DNA from: Xiphydria camelus
Taxonomy: Eukaryota; Arthropoda; Insecta; Hymenoptera; Xiphydriidae
NCBI GenBank assembly: GCA_963678675.1
Contig: OY783195.1
Location: forward strand, 4,288,001 to 4,352,000
DNA length: 64,000 bases
Direction of reading: 5' to 3'
Position numbers and translations under genes: made by a program. Below are positions 23,743 to 36,862 of this stretch, piece after piece (position 1 is the first letter of the stretch; every line of letters starts with the position of its first letter). The notes under the pieces were generated by a model that was not told the origin of the DNA, made no database searches, and was given only the letters and a program-made list of their open reading frames with translations.

Positions 23743-24581
23743 GATGATATACAATGAAATGAACAGAGAAAATCGAAGAAAATTATAATTATAAAAAATG
23801 TAAAGAACAAAAATAAAAAATAGAAACCGAGAAGAATTTATTAGATTTTTTTGAAATTCGAGGGAAGGAGAAAATTGGAAACCTCGTTAAGTCTCCGTGA
23901 AATTGGGAAGGGTTTATCGGGCGCGAAGAAGATATACGGCAGGGGGGGAGGACAGGGAAAAAGAAGGCAAACGGAGGCCGACGAAAAAATGGAAACGCGC
24001 CTCGCGACAAATTGCTACGATAATGTATTCCGCGACCTTCCGCATTTTGTCGAGCTCGTTTGCTCGCGCGCGCGCGGATGTCACGACACATTTCGGTTCG
24101 CTGAAAAATGACGGCGATACATTCTAGTTAGATCCGGTCGTGAGGAGTGGGGCGGGTGAGACGGGGGTGCACACAGAAGAAGACACCGTATACGTAGCGC
24201 TCGACTTCCCACATAACAGCTTGCCCCGGCGCGGGGCGCCAATGATCCATGACTCCCCTTCGAGAGCCCCGGCGGCCGGTAAATGATTTTACAGCACGGG
24301 GAACCCCCGGGCTCGGCGCGCGGACAGATTTCACCCGCTGGAACGAACGCATGATTATTTAGACCACCGTCGAGTTTCGTTCTGCATTGAAAATCTGTGC
24401 TTGTGGAAAATTATTTTTCGTTTTTCCAAAGAAGAGGAGAAGAGAAGATATGTTTATTGTTGCTCTAAGACTCTCCTTGCGTCTCCTGAGAGCGTAAAGA
24501 AAGAGCACAAAAAGAAAAACAATAATAGCCGAGGAGGAGGAATGATGACGCATATTCTGAAATACGAAGTACTCGTTTGCA
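23743..24581. other. non-coding unique DNA
   Basis: Nothing recognised. Confidence 0.5.
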
Positions 24582-24802
24582 CACTGAGAAAAAATATGGC
24601 AAATTTAACTAAATTAGCGGTCACGTGCGGGGGATCGCAGATCTAGTTAATTGAATTAATGATTTGCTAGACTTTACTACAGCTTGTCTTCGTTAAACAA
24701 TTTCAAATCATTGCAACCAAATTATTTAATTCAAGTAACTAAATTGGCATTCACCCGCCCGTTGACCGCCGATTTAGTCAAATCTACCATTTTTTTTCCG
24801 TA
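24582..24802. mobile_element. family G MITE
   Basis: CACTGAGAAAAAATATGGCA at the left. Complementary interior arms AACTAAATTAGCGGTCACGT and TGACCGCCGATTTAGTC. The right end ACCATTTTTTTTCCGTA is eroded. Confidence 0.8.
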
Positions 24803-25893
24803 TGCGTATTATTTAAAAAATCTCGTAGAGAAGTAAACAAGACGCATTTGGAATCTCTTCTCGTAGCGACGATCATCGATCGCACAGCGATCAGCACCAA
24901 AGCAGCGAATTTCTATTAAAGTACCTTCACTCTGAGGTCACGCGATATAAGTCCCATGAGTGCGGTATCTTCCATAGCACCCCTTCGACGTCTCGTCCGT
25001 TGTACGAACCCCCGCGTTCCGACTACAGGCGCAGGATCCGGACGATGAGTCCCGCAGTGGATTGGAACTTTAGTCATTCACTCTCGGTGGGGTGGAGCGG
25101 GTCCGGCTTTCTCCTGGTTTTATCAAATTTAATTAGCGGGCAATGCGCGGGCTCCGATCACCGGAAAGTGATATTGCCCCCGGCGGTGTAATTAGGGAGA
25201 AGCATAATTGTGCGTCCGAATACCTTTCTTTCCTACGAAAGAGACTCGGTGGAGTCCAGCGAGCGCGTTCTTTTCAATGGACCACGAGGAAATATTTGTC
25301 CAGTGCGAATAATTGCTCTTATTCGCTCGAGATTCGACGTTGATATTTCTCGCAATGAAATATTACAGGTTCGACGAAACATTCATCGAGTCGAACTGAT
25401 ACTTTAATCGCGAACGTGTCAATTAGACAAGACGAGTTTACTCGAATCGAATAAATGTTTTTCTCTGTACCGAGCGATATCTTACATAGATCCGCCTTTC
25501 TTTTCGTTCTCTCTGTCCGATCGTCCGCGGCGAGCCAGAAATCTCTGACAACAAGAAGGGTATCGGAATGAAGCAATCGGCGCGCTCGCCGATGAAGCCA
25601 TTCACGTGGAAAGAGGAGAGGACTCGTGCCGGGAGTGCCTCGGAACAAGCAAAGTACATTACTCGTTCCGCGAAAAAACCGGGAGTCGAGTGTGGCGTTG
25701 ACTCGAGAGGGCCTGCAGCAAGGAGAGTACGAGTATTTGCGTTTGCCCCGGCCGTTTCGACGATCGTTGTTCTCCGCCCGCTCGTCGAAAATGCGTCTGG
25801 CGCGGTTTCTTTTTACTTTACCGCGTGAGAGACGATGGTTCACGGTGCACCTTCGACTCCTTTCACGCATCGATTTTTCTCGACAAATACCTT
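24803..25893. other. non-coding unique DNA
   Basis: A 183-codon minus-strand frame spans 25319-25870 but is unrecognised and is opposed by other frames; no gene is supported. Confidence 0.5.
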
Positions 25894-26132
25894 AGGCGGA
25901 AAAATTCTATATGGTTTGTATACAGTCCATATGTGGTTTTAGTCATATATGGATTATATATGATTTCTATATTAACCATAAGTATAAGGACTGTATAGAG
26001 ATTTTTAAAATTTTTGTATATAACTCATAATGTAATCCTTATATGGTTAATATGGAAATCATATGTAATCCATATAGGACCATATTCATATATGGACTAT
26101 ATACAAATTACTTGTATGGAACTTTTCCGCCT
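25894..26132. mobile_element. family D hairpin element
   Basis: AGGCGGAAAAATTCTATATG and ACTTTTCCGCCT at the ends, with ATATGTGGTTTTAGTCATAT inside and AT-rich complementary arms throughout. Confidence 0.85.
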
Positions 26133-27536
26133 GAGACGATGCAATTTTTAGCGATTATTCTTGAGATTGTAACGCGCCTGTTACATTGATTTAATGGAAG
26201 AAATTTTCAATTCTCTGCCGATCTCGTTTGGCATCACGTCTGTCTTCGCAAAACTCGCACGGAAGCGGAATCCTTCTTCCCTCGTGTTCTCCAGCGAATA
26301 GGAGAGAGAGGAGAAGAGCGTGACCACCTCTTTTATATAATTCTCTTCCGGGAAAGTACAAAGGACGCGAAATGCGCTAGCGAAAAATAATGGGAGGAAA
26401 GGAAGAGGAAGCGACCCATTGTCTCCTTTATAGGATTACGTAGATACCCGCTTGCGGTGCATACTAGATTCTGGGCTGCTTTCTTTCTTCTCCCTCTATT
26501 TCCTTCGAAAAGACTTACGAGGAGTTGGCGCATTGCTCTCTCCCTCTCTCTCCAACCTAGACTAGATGTTCACCCTCCTCTTTCCTCGGTCACGCGACCC
26601 CCGTCGCCGTCGTGTTGCCCAGTATCACAACCCCAAGTCGTTACGCAAAGAGCAACGCGAGTTTCGCGTCCGCCGATAAGCCTTTCGAGTCCTTTGATAT
26701 TTCAATTCGTATTTTTTAATTTTCCATTTTTCGTAAGTGCGTTTCTCTTGCATTTCGATGACATCACAACGTTGTAAAGAAAAGTGCGCTCGTAACTCTG
26801 CGAATAATTATTTTTCTGGACATCTTTTTTTTCGTGTGATATTAAACATGCATACAGTTTACAAATTAAATATGGAATAATTTTGTGAATATTTTTCTAC
26901 GAGAAGACTCAATTGTTATCGAAGCGAGGATAATTTATTAGCTGCCGGGAATTAATTTTTATTACGAACTGCGTTCAATTTATCGCGCGAGGGTCGACGA
27001 TTTCGTCCTCCCGGATTCACGGTTAACTTAACCGGGATAAGGCTTAAACGCGACAACCGTCTGTACGAGGACAATGAATTCAAGAACAGAGGCGCAGATT
27101 AATCCTGCAGAATTAACCTCTCGCGCACCGTACCGGACGTACCAGCGTTTCGCCTCTCGACTGAGGCCGCTTTCCGGCGGAGTAACCGGGCTACGCGCCG
27201 AAAATTTAATTCGGTTATGAAGCTCATTAGGTAATGCAGAAAACCCGCGCGGAGCCCGTGATAAATGACAATGTCGTGTCGCGGGGCGGTATGCTCGGCT
27301 TGCGCGGACGACAGCCGGGCATGAGCTCAGACCTCGGTAGGCCACCCCCCTGTATACGCAGGAATGTTAATGTCATTTGTCCCTCCCCCGGCGCTGCGGC
27401 CTCTTCTAATCGTCGTCTCTCTTCGCTCTCCATTCGTATCTCTGACGAACGGGCTCGACTGCCGTTCGCGGTGAATAAGAGGGCAGCGGGAACATTTAAT
27501 CGAAGCTTCTCTGAAGTCGATTTTTCTAAGTATTTC
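26133..27536. other. non-coding DNA
   Basis: It holds the second copy of a dispersed repeat at 26735-26880; otherwise unique and unrecognised. Confidence 0.5.
26735..26880. repeat. dispersed repeat, copy 2
   Basis: CTCTTGCATTTCGATGACAT, CTGCGAATAATTATTTTTCT and ACAAATTAAATATGGAA follow the same order as at 20370-20521. Confidence 0.65.
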
Positions 27537-28022
27537 TACACGGAGAAAATTGAGAGTTAGCGATTATCAGCCAGAATAGTAAATAGGTGATAGTTTCGAT
27601 AATATCGTATTGAATAATCTGCAGAGTAGTAATCGTCACTGTTCGAATGGTACACTGAGAAAAATAATTTAGTCAAAATGACAAAACGCATTTGGTTAAA
27701 AGAGTTTAGTCGTTCTAACCGAAATACTAGTAAGTTGAACGAAATATTTAGTTGTTCCGACTACATTCTTAATTATTCCAACTACATGTCTAGTTATTCT
27801 AACCAGCAAATGGTCAGTCAAATCAAACAGACGGAGGATCTATATTTAATCGAACGGTTCGGTTGTGGTCTCCGGCATTTTGGTTTGATTGACCAACTTT
27901 TTTTTTTCAGTATATCTAATCATTACCATGCCGCAGATTATTTAACACGATATTATCGAAGCTGTCACCTATGTATTTACCATTCCGACCGCTGATAGTT
28001 ACCATTCAATTTTCTTCGTGTA
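27537..28022. mobile_element. family C MITE interrupted by family A
   Basis: TACACGGAGAAAATTGAGAG at the left and CATTCAATTTTCTTCGTGTA at the right. The interior CAGCCAGAATAGTAAATAGG is shared with 1715-1921. A family A element splits it at about 27653-27912. Confidence 0.85.
27653..27912. mobile_element. family A MITE nested in family C
   Basis: TA|CACTGAGAAAAATAATTTAG at the left and GATTGACCAACTTTTTTTTT...CAG|TATA at the right. The outer element's sequence resumes on both sides, consistent with TA target duplication. Confidence 0.85.
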
Positions 28023-28935
28023 AAGACGTACCTAGTTTACGCAACTTTGATATATTTTTTCCAAATATTACAAATAACATGGATATTTGGAAACTGCAAG
28101 CCGAGCATCATCGCGCGAATTACTAAAAGGCGAATTACGCCCGAGTTTAACGTCGGCAATAACCGCGGTGAAGCGACGAGGGCCTTCACCGGTCGAAATT
28201 CTGGCTTCGGTGCGTTAACCCGGAACATTCGGGGGACGACGCCGACTGGTCCGGCCCGAGAGCCGAAGATATACATTTTTTCTCGGGATGTTAAGTTTTT
28301 CATCCGGCCGTTCGTAGAACAACGCGGTTTTACGATCGACGATAATTGCTGATAATGCGCAACGTGGCGACCTTTGGCGTTCTCTACTTTCGAACGATTC
28401 CTCGCTCTCTTGAGAGCCGGAGTACCGGAATGAGTGTGCATACCGTGTCGTACGTGGAATGCGCGATAACGGCAAATACGTGTACCGCGCGATGTCGTTG
28501 AGACATTGACCTTTATCGAGACGGTCTAAATCCGCAGTCCTCGCGCGATCGCGGGAGGAAATAACAGCGGCACTTGACCCTTCGAGAAAAGTACGGCAAT
28601 GCCGCGCGATAGCGTGCATCGCGCGATGCACTCGACAATATCGCGTCGCGGCAGTCGACTGTGTCGCGAGCGAACCGCTCGACGCACGAGAAGAAGGCCG
28701 CTCTACGAAGACCACTTTTCTGCCGTAAACCCATTATTCTTTACAACGGGCTATACAGAGGCGAGGCAAATGACTTTCCCATAGGGTTGGCCTTCCTGGT
28801 ATACATGGTGCATCGCGTCCTGCGGCTCTTGTCGGTGAGTCGATTCTCCCGGGGGGTACAATTTACACGTGTCCAGCGGTTAGGGAATTCTGAAAAGCCT
28901 AGAATCATCGAGAAATTTGATACGCAGGATAGATC
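28023..28935. other. non-coding CpG-rich unique DNA
   Basis: Nothing recognised. Confidence 0.5.
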
Positions 28936-29105
28936 GAGGCCAATTCGGATCACGGATCTATATTTCTCAGGTCGTGGTGAAAATAGGTATTTCGATTGTT
29001 CGTATCACTTCATTGGAGAAGAACGAAGGTAATACGACCGATCGAAATGCTCATTCTCAACACGACCTGGAAAAACATGGATCTATAATCCGATTCGCCT
29101 CAGTC
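28936..29105. repeat. family R hairpin, copy 1
   Basis: AATTCGGATCACGGATCTAT...GGTATTTCGAT opposes ATCGAAATGCTCATTCTCA...GATCTATAATCCGATTCG. The core matches 48173-48330 when reverse-complemented. Confidence 0.7.
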
Positions 29106-30167
29106 TACTCGCTATGCCAAAAACGACGCTGATTTCCCGTTACGCGCTCGAAATTAAAAAAAACTCTTCCCTTTCGCCGCGATAAAACGTCAAATGTCAG
29201 GGCCGAGAATTCGTTTCGGAGTGGCTTCGCCACTCGACACAGGGTGCGATCAAATATTCAAATGGCCAGTGTGGGGAGGAATGGAAATTTCCACATATAC
29301 ATGGTTTATTAGAGTCCCTGTCTAAGGATAACAGACTCGCGGCAGAGGGTCCGCTTCGTTGCGTAATGAGAGATTTTATCGCGGTTACAGGGATAGGGCG
29401 GGGCTGCCGCACTCATGCATTATCACCCCACTTCTGTTCTGACGGATCACTTTATACCGTACCGCCTGCGTTGTAAGCGCCTACCTTACGTACGTGCTCC
29501 GGAATCGAGCAATACGTATCGAGCCGCGGAGAATTTGAATTCTTGTACATTTCTGTTCACCGAAAATCGCGTCCGAGCTCCTCTTTTTCTCGGCGCTCTC
29601 GTTCTCATTACTCGAGATCGCCAACTGTCCGTCACGCGGCACGCAACTGCCGTCTACGCGCGTGTAATACGGCTGGAGAAATATAGTTACGCGGAGTAAC
29701 TTTGTGGTCCCAAGAGGGGGAGAGGAATGAAACCACCGGCTTGTGTCCGGGTCGATCGCCGTGCCTTTCAACTTTTGCGAGTGCAGGACGAGGAAAATCG
29801 TCCTCCCCCTTCGCGATGCTCGCATTCCCGATCAAAAGGTACAAACGGGGAGCGAACCGCGCACACACACACTTCGAAGTCATTTTCTACCCGCCTTCAA
29901 ACCCACCATACCAATGACAGAGTCGTAACGCGGCGCGAGGGGATGCAACGCCGGATGGAATTGCCCTCGTGTACGCGCGGCACTCGGGGAGTCCTCGAAT
30001 CAGCCGCCATCTTACATCATAACCCGCCATCGACTGTAATCACGGTAATTGCACCGTGTATCAAAGCCGAGCGACGTGCTCGAAGGGTCGCCGCGCTCGG
30101 AATGTTCTTTCTTTCTTTCAAAGGCTTCCGAATTTTAGCGTTAAAGCGCGACAGAATTTTATCGATA
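29106..30167. other. non-coding unique DNA
   Basis: Nothing recognised. Confidence 0.5.
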
Positions 30168-30410
30168 CGCTGAGAAAAATAACCTGGTCAACCTGACCAA
30201 AATCCTGGAGACCGTAAACAAACCGTTTGATGAAATATGGAGCCTCCATTTGTTTTCTGGTTAGAACAACTAGATGTATAGTTGGGACAATTAGATATAT
30301 AGTTAGAATGATTGAATATTAGGTTCAACTTTCTGGTATTTTGGTTAGAATAACTAAACTCGTTTAACCAAATTCGCTTTGTCATTTTAACCAACTTATT
30401 TTTCTCAGTG
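30168..30410. mobile_element. family A MITE
   Basis: CGCTGAGAAAAATAACCTGG...AACTTATTTTTCTCAGTG, with ACCAAAATCCTGGAGACCG and TTTTGGTTAGAATAACTAAA inside. Confidence 0.85.
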
Positions 30411-31295
30411 TTACGAATCCAAATAAATGGTTTTCTCGGCATTATAGTCAATCGGTAATACATTCATGTCGATGGTTCGCTTGAGTCGAGTAATATTCGA
30501 ATGTGAATTAAAGAAAATTGGCCAAATCCAAGCAAACATCACTTTGCTCGAGTCATTTCACAGAGTTCGCTATTTACTCTTCCCAGTAATATACGCCTAC
30601 AGCTATTTTAAAAACAGCGACTCGCTCTCTCGCTTCGGCTTTCCCTCGTCTATTATTTCGAAGCACCAAAAGTCCCGAATGTTTTGAAAGAAAGACATCG
30701 CGAAAGAGGCAAATCGTAAAATTTGTCACACATAGGAGTATTCCCGATGATTTTCGAAATATCATTTTCTCCTAATTCTTCCCCTCGGAAGCTCCACAGC
30801 GTCGACTTTCTACGACAGCCGCGAGATTCTCACTGTCGCAACTCTACGGGAGGGACAATACCTGTTGTCGGCGCGCGCGATGCGACCGCGGTGCATCGCG
30901 CGTCGCAGTAATATCCGTAATTTTCCGAGCACCACTGGGAGCGCCGGTAAATGATACAATTCCGAACATCACTCGCTACTCTACGCACCGTGAAAGAGAC
31001 CTCTCTAAAATCGCACGTGACTTTCTTCGGCGTCGCTCGGAAATCGATACGTCGCACTCGGATTCACGCGCGTAAAACGCGAATACGTCGAGATTCGGAT
31101 TATCCTTAATCGCCGTATTACGAGCTGAAAATGGAACGCCATTAACCGCTGTGAATTTTATCGCAACCGTACTTAATTTAATGAAAGAAAAATCGACGAA
31201 GGAACACCGTCGCTTCCTTTCATCCGATCGTTATCGCGCCGAATAACGAAAGGCGCGCGGAGAAGATATCGCGATGGTCGACCTCTCCCACAAGA

Positions 31296-31313
31296 GGGGG
31301 GGGGGGGGGGGGG
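31296..31313. repeat. G18 homopolymer
   Basis: A run of 18 G. Confidence 0.9.
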
Positions 31314-31893
31314 TCCGAGAGGAGTTTTCTCCTCGGCGCGCCGTTTAATCGACGCGACCGCGGGAGAGGAGGTCGGAATCGTTTTACGAGCCTGACAGAG
31401 CAACAATGGCAGCACCAGAAACTCCCGGCGTATAGATACCTCGAGCAACGCGGGAGAAAGGCTCCCCTCTATAATCTTGCGTCGTTTATATAAATGCGCT
31501 CCTTAACGGGCCGCCCTAATGTTACAGCCGTCCAAAGCGGGTACCGCGCAATCGCGCTTTTTTCCTCTAAATTACATTCGCCGCACTTTCGTTCGCCGCG
31601 AGAGATATCGGGGAGCCGGCAAGAAATGAATCTCGAGCTATCGCAACGGCGGGAGAGTGTAACGATTTTTATTCGATCCGATTCCGAGGTAAAAATCGAG
31701 TGGGAGGAATGACGAGTCGCTGTGGATGTAAGGGCTGATCGAAGTGTAACGCGTCTTTAGAAATTCCCTTGCGTTATGCTCCTTTTTTCACCCGGAAACG
31801 CGACGGTCGATCCCTGCAAGCCGACTCGAGACACGCTACTCGTTTATCGCCTCGCGCCATTCGTCTCCGCGACGCAATCTCGCCTCGTCTCCA

Positions 31894-31895
<2 letters not shown>

Positions 31896-31942
<47 letters not shown>
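31896..31942. repeat. (TC)n microsatellite
   Basis: About 23 TC units. Confidence 0.9.
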
Positions 31943-31946
<4 letters not shown>

Positions 31947-32422
31947 CTCTAGCCGCCAGGTTGCGGGGGACAAGTGTATTAGCGCGCTAATCTGCACGCC
32001 TCGCGTTTAATCTTTCATATTCGTCTCGTGCGCCCGCGAGGCGTGCGCCTACGCCTTGCGAACCCTCCTGACTCAGCGGTATGAGCTGTCCGCCGAACGT
32101 GGCCTCAGGCGCCGGTGAAAGACGGCGGTATGGTTATGAGGGTCTTATCTGCATAGTGTGGCATGTTTGCAGTGATTGAAAGACATCTAGAGTACAATTG
32201 AATCCAGTGAGACGTCGCGTTTTCGTTTCGACTCGATTTGACGGTGGCAAAACTAATCGCCGAATTCATTTAATCAGAATTTTGTTAATTGCACTTTTAA
32301 AATGTCAACTTGTGCGCGTGATAACGGTAGGAAAATAGTACACGAATGCAAATTATCATCACTTAGAGCTTCTTCGAGAATGAATTTACCTTCCATTGAT
32401 TTAATATGAAATTTGAAACCCA

Positions 32423-32682
32423 CACGGAGAAAAATAATCAGGTTAAATTGAAAAAACGCATCGGGTTAAACATGCTTAATTATTCTAATCAAAATACTGG
32501 TCCACTGAACGAAATATCAAGTTATTCTAACCGATTCTTTAGTTATTCCAACCAAACGTCTAGTTATTCTAACCAAAAATTGGTCAGTCTAACCAAACGC
32601 ACGGAGGATCCATATTCCACCAAACCGTTTGGTCGTCGTCACCAGGATTTTAGTTCGATCGACCAAATCATTCTTCTCGGTG
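32423..32682. mobile_element. family A MITE
   Basis: CACGGAGAAAAATAATCAGG...GACCAAATCATTCTTCTCGGTG then TA. Interior units TTAGTTATTCCAACCAAACG and TAACCAAAAATTGGTCAGTC. Confidence 0.85.
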
Positions 32683-33835
32683 TATCAATTGAAAGCGAAA
32701 AGAAAGATATCGAGAGAAGCGAGAGCGACGCTTCGCTCCCTCGAAATTTCGCGTCACACACGCGCACCCCTCGATAAACCCTTGACAGGTTTACCCTACA
32801 GTCAAAGCCGGGCGCGCGACGCCGCCCGTATAATACGACGTATGACTGACAATCCATTAATCGTCGATCGACCGCGCAACCACACGAGATAATCGTTCGG
32901 TTAACCATTCACTTAGCTCTCGGCGGTCGGAACGCGGCCGCTGGGTGCGTAAAGTGCGAGTCATCCCCATAAAGGAAGGAAGGAAGGGCCCGGGTTTATA
33001 GTCCGGCTGCAGAGTCATTATTTGTTCTCGAGCGACGTTTATATACGAGAGGTAATGGTTAAATAATGGAGTACGCGCGCCGTATAAAACTGCGAGGGGG
33101 CGCCTGATACCGTCGGGGCCTGGATCGCGGAGGTTGCTCGGATCCGATGTGGGCGTCATACCCTTCGCGGCGAATTTTTCCGCGGTCCCAGGGTGAGATT
33201 CCGTATCGATAGAATTGTACAATCGTTACCATATATTGCACGTATTTGTTTTAAGTATAGACTGTAGAATTCCATCGATACGGAATCCCACTCCTGGAAC
33301 TCTTCGGGTCGCTTCGATAAGGAACGCGAGAAGAATCTAACGGGGAAGGATGGACGATCGATCCGTTCGCAAGCAGATCACCGGAAAGAGCCTTCGCGCC
33401 GTCCAACGACTCGGTCGATCCTCCGTATACGATCCCGTTTAGCCTCGATCCAAGCCGGAGGGGTCGGTCGCGTGGCACACGCGTTCCCCGCCGACGTTGC
33501 GTGCGAGGAGGACTCTCAACGAGCGACGCTGCTCATTGACGCGGCCTGCCGCGTCCTCCTTCGTGCTCTCGTTCCACCTCGATTCCTACGCGGCGCCGAA
33601 TGCGCTGTTCGCGTCCTTCGAATCCGCTGGCGAACGGATATAGCGGCGTCGTAAGTGTCAGCTTTAAAGTTAACGACTATTTCGACAATGAGATGTATAT
33701 CACGACGGAATAATAACGATAGATACGCATGTACGAATCGCGCTGATGCGTTCAAAAGAATTTCTGGCGCGTGACGAGAGCGTCGGAGGAGAGAGACGTT
33801 GATCCGTCGGGCGACGCGGACGGACGCATCGAGAG
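32683..33835. other. non-coding unique DNA
   Basis: GATTCCGTATCGAT (about 33189-33202) opposes ATCGATACGGAATC (about 33274-33287), a short inverted pair with a spacer of about 70 bp. No gene is recognised. Confidence 0.5.
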
Positions 33836-34061
33836 AACAGTTTATCAACAGTTAATAAATGTCATTTTAAATGCGGCGAAATAATCATTTCGTTAGGAGG
33901 AAAAAATTTATGTCAACTATTAAAATGTTTATTTGATTCAAATGATTGTTTCAGAAGATCAGATTGTACCAAATAAACAGCGTAATTGTTAACGAATATT
34001 TACTTGATTCGATAAAATGTTTATTTCGTTATATTCGAAGAAATAAATTGTTTTCTCAGTG
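33836..34061. mobile_element. family B MITE
   Basis: ACAGTTTATCAACAGTTAAT at the left and AATTGTTTTCTCAGTG at the right. Inside are TGCGGCGAAATAATCATTTC and AAAATGTTTATTTGATTCAA. Confidence 0.8.
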
Positions 34062-34747
34062 CGACGTAATTCCAGTGGACAGAAGGCGACAGGATACGTA
34101 CCGAGAGACAACTTCCCTCTCTAGACCCTTACGATAATATCCTCCCGATCTGTTACAGTTCCCGCATGCACCTGCTCTCCTCCTGCTTAATATGCGCGCC
34201 ATAATTAAAACATACGGGACTGGTGCGTCACTGAATGAAAAATTAAGGGCTCGACGGCGGAGCGATTAACTCGCAAACGTCGTCGACGTTTTAACAAAGG
34301 AAACGTCTTCTTCGCATTGCTGCTTCGTGCTTCCGATATCTTCTTACTTTATTGGAAGCGATCGATACTATTCAGTGAACGAGATAGCCACTAATTGCGA
34401 TGATCATTCGATGCGGGACGATCGGAATCAATAGACTCTCTACGAAAGGTGCATACAAAAACCTGGATCGTGTGGGATAATTATTAATCGTATCACGTAA
34501 CTCGTATCACATAACTGGTGTCACGTCCTATAAGATATGCGGGGTGGGTTCAACTCGTGCTGCCGATCATACGAGAGTACACGATAAATATGTAAACTAA
34601 AATCGACTTTTATCCACTTAATACAAGGACCATTAATTACGACGAATATTCGATGCCGGATGATAACGGTCGATCAATTTCCGATTAATTCTTCCGCACA
34701 CGACGATACTTCGATACACGGGGTGGGACTGACTTATGCCTCCGATG
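34062..34747. other. non-coding unique DNA
   Basis: Nothing recognised. Confidence 0.5.
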
Positions 34748-35091
34748 AATTATACATGATTTCTATATTAGTCATATAGACTATATGTATGTGGTTATAC
34801 GAACATTCAAAAATTCAAATGCAGTCCTTATACGGTTTTAATATAGAAATGATATATAATTCACATATGATCAAATTCACATATGGGCCATATTAAAAAT
34901 CTATACTGAGAAAAGTAATTTGGTCAATCAAAACAAAATTCTGAAGAGGACGACTAAACATTTGGTTAAAATAACTTGACATTCAGTTCAACTGACCAGT
35001 ATCTTGGTTGGAATAACTACACTTCTTTAACTAGATGCATTTTCTTGTTTTAAGCTAATTATTTTTCTCAGTGTACAGAACTTTTCCGCCT
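34748..35091. mobile_element. family D hairpin interrupted by family A
   Basis: The AT-rich D interior (ATACATGATTTCTATATTAG, GGTTTTAATATAGAAATG) continues to AAAAATCTA, is split by a family A element, then resumes CAGAACTTTTCCGCCT. The left terminus is lost. Confidence 0.8.
34904..35073. mobile_element. short family A MITE nested in family D
   Basis: TA|TACTGAGAAAAGTAATTTGG at the left and AATTATTTTTCTCAGTG|TA at the right. About 170 bp, shorter than other A copies, lacking part of the interior. Confidence 0.85.
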
Positions 35092-36627
35092 GAGTCGCGA
35101 ATGATCCGTCGCTGGAACAAAGGCGACATCGTTATCGACGAGGAGCGCCGGGTACCGCGTATCCTGAGGGCTGACGTGTCCGCGTGGAACTCCCGATGGA
35201 TTCCGTCGTTAAGGGTTGTAGCGCCGTTCTCCTGATCGTTAAACGTTCGTATCGAAAGTCGGGCGTTCAGGGTGCAATTTGAGTTTACCCGCGCAGCCCC
35301 GAAGGGACCTCGTCGAAGAACTTGCGTTTCGTTCACGGTCGTGCGTTAAACATCGACGGCCCGAACGGTTATTCGTTTCACATCGCGTGAGAGTTTCCCC
35401 ACTCTTCGTCAGTATAGGTATACATATATCGCTCCCTCGCGCGAGAGATAATTAATTTCGTCTGGAAGCGCGAGCCGCGTATCTGGCTGCATGCGAATTT
35501 GAAATACCCGTATTCCGGTTTGCGCGTTTGGGGAACGAGAGGAACGTCGGAAGTACGCTCGCGAGTCTCGAGGAATCGTAAAATAGCATTCGTATCGTTT
35601 CAGCTGTCATTGAAATACTTCGAGGCGAGATATGGGAGACTTTTGTAGAATAATTTCTAATTCATTTTCATCGGGTTGTGTGATTTATTTGGAAAGGATT
35701 TGTAAATAATCAGTAAGACGAGATAAAATATCGAACAGGTATTTATTTCGTAATCTTGCAGACGAGAGATTTTTCTCGACTGGAATACGTACATGTTTTA
35801 TGTACACACTAAAAAAGTGGCGTTAATTTCTAACACTATGTCACCGATGTGGACCTATAGGTATGTACCATATCTGGTGTCATTTAGTCATAATTAACAT
35901 TGTTATCTAACACCAGAAGTGGTCTATATAGATCTATGCCGCGGAATTTTTCTCATTTTCTAATTTTTGTCAGTCTATATGCAAACACAATTTTATTCGA
36001 ACTAAATTGTGGACTGGTAATAACGAATTCACCCTCCCGGCGAGGATTGCATCGAAAAACCTGCCGAATGTGTCAATTGTTTCTCAATATTTCTTCGAGA
36101 ATGAATTCCTCATCTCGCGGCAATTTCCCATAGCGGCTACCCGGAGATAGCCCGGTATCCTTCGTCACTTTTTCCGTCTAGTCCCCCCCCCCCCCCAATC
36201 GAGCCCCGTACCGCTAATGATCCTCGCAACGGAGAGCTTTTCTCCATCAGAGGCGCTCGTACTCCGCCGAGGCGGTGTAAATATCGCGTAAGGGTGGCCA
36301 TCGTAAATCCCTCGCGGCTGCGCGGCGTGGCGACAAGAAACCGCCTACCAGCTTTTTACCTGGAAGTAAAGAAATCGTAAAACTGATTGTGATTGCAGCG
36401 AGCGGCGGCGGTTGCGCACAGAAGCGCGCGCGAACGTCGCGGCGGCTGCCTCTCTCGCGAGTCTCCGATATCCTCACTCGCGAGTGATCCGCATTCGCCT
36501 TCAGGAAGCTTTAAAGGATATTAATTAATTTTGCAATCTACCGCGCAATCGTACCGCTGCTAATTAATTTTCCACGCCTCGCTTCTGTTCCCATTGGTAT
36601 AAACGTACCTACGTATACCGGCTACCC
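35092..36627. other. non-coding unique DNA
   Basis: It includes a C14 run at 36183-36196; 35804-35930 is AT-rich with repeated TAACAC words. No gene is recognised. Confidence 0.5.
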
Positions 36628-36861
36628 AGGCGGAAAAGTTCTACTTATATGATCTATATGTGGTTTTGGTCATATATATATGGATTATATATTTTTTCTA
36701 TATTAACCATATAGAGACTATACATATACGGATTATACAATCATATAAAAATCTATACATAGTCCTTATATGGTTAATATAAAAATCATATATAATCCAT
36801 ATATGTATGACCAAAACCACATATGGATCGTATATAAAATATGTAAAATCTTTCCGTCTGG
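36628..36861. mobile_element. family D hairpin element
   Basis: AGGCGGAAAAGTTCTACTTA opposes AAAATCTTTCCGTCTGG, with ATATGTGGTTTTGGTCATAT and ATGACCAAAACCACATATGG inside: an almost complete fold-back of 230 bp. Confidence 0.85.
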
Positions 36862-36862
36862 G

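Larger units (their letters stand above)
30411..32422. other. non-coding DNA with homopolymer and microsatellite
   Basis: It contains a G18 run at 31296 and a (TC)n run at 31896; no gene is supported. Confidence 0.5.

Noticed and set aside
25319..25870. 183-codon minus-strand frame
   Set aside because: No recognisable domain, Arg/Ser-rich composition expected of CpG-rich random DNA, and competing frames on the other strand.
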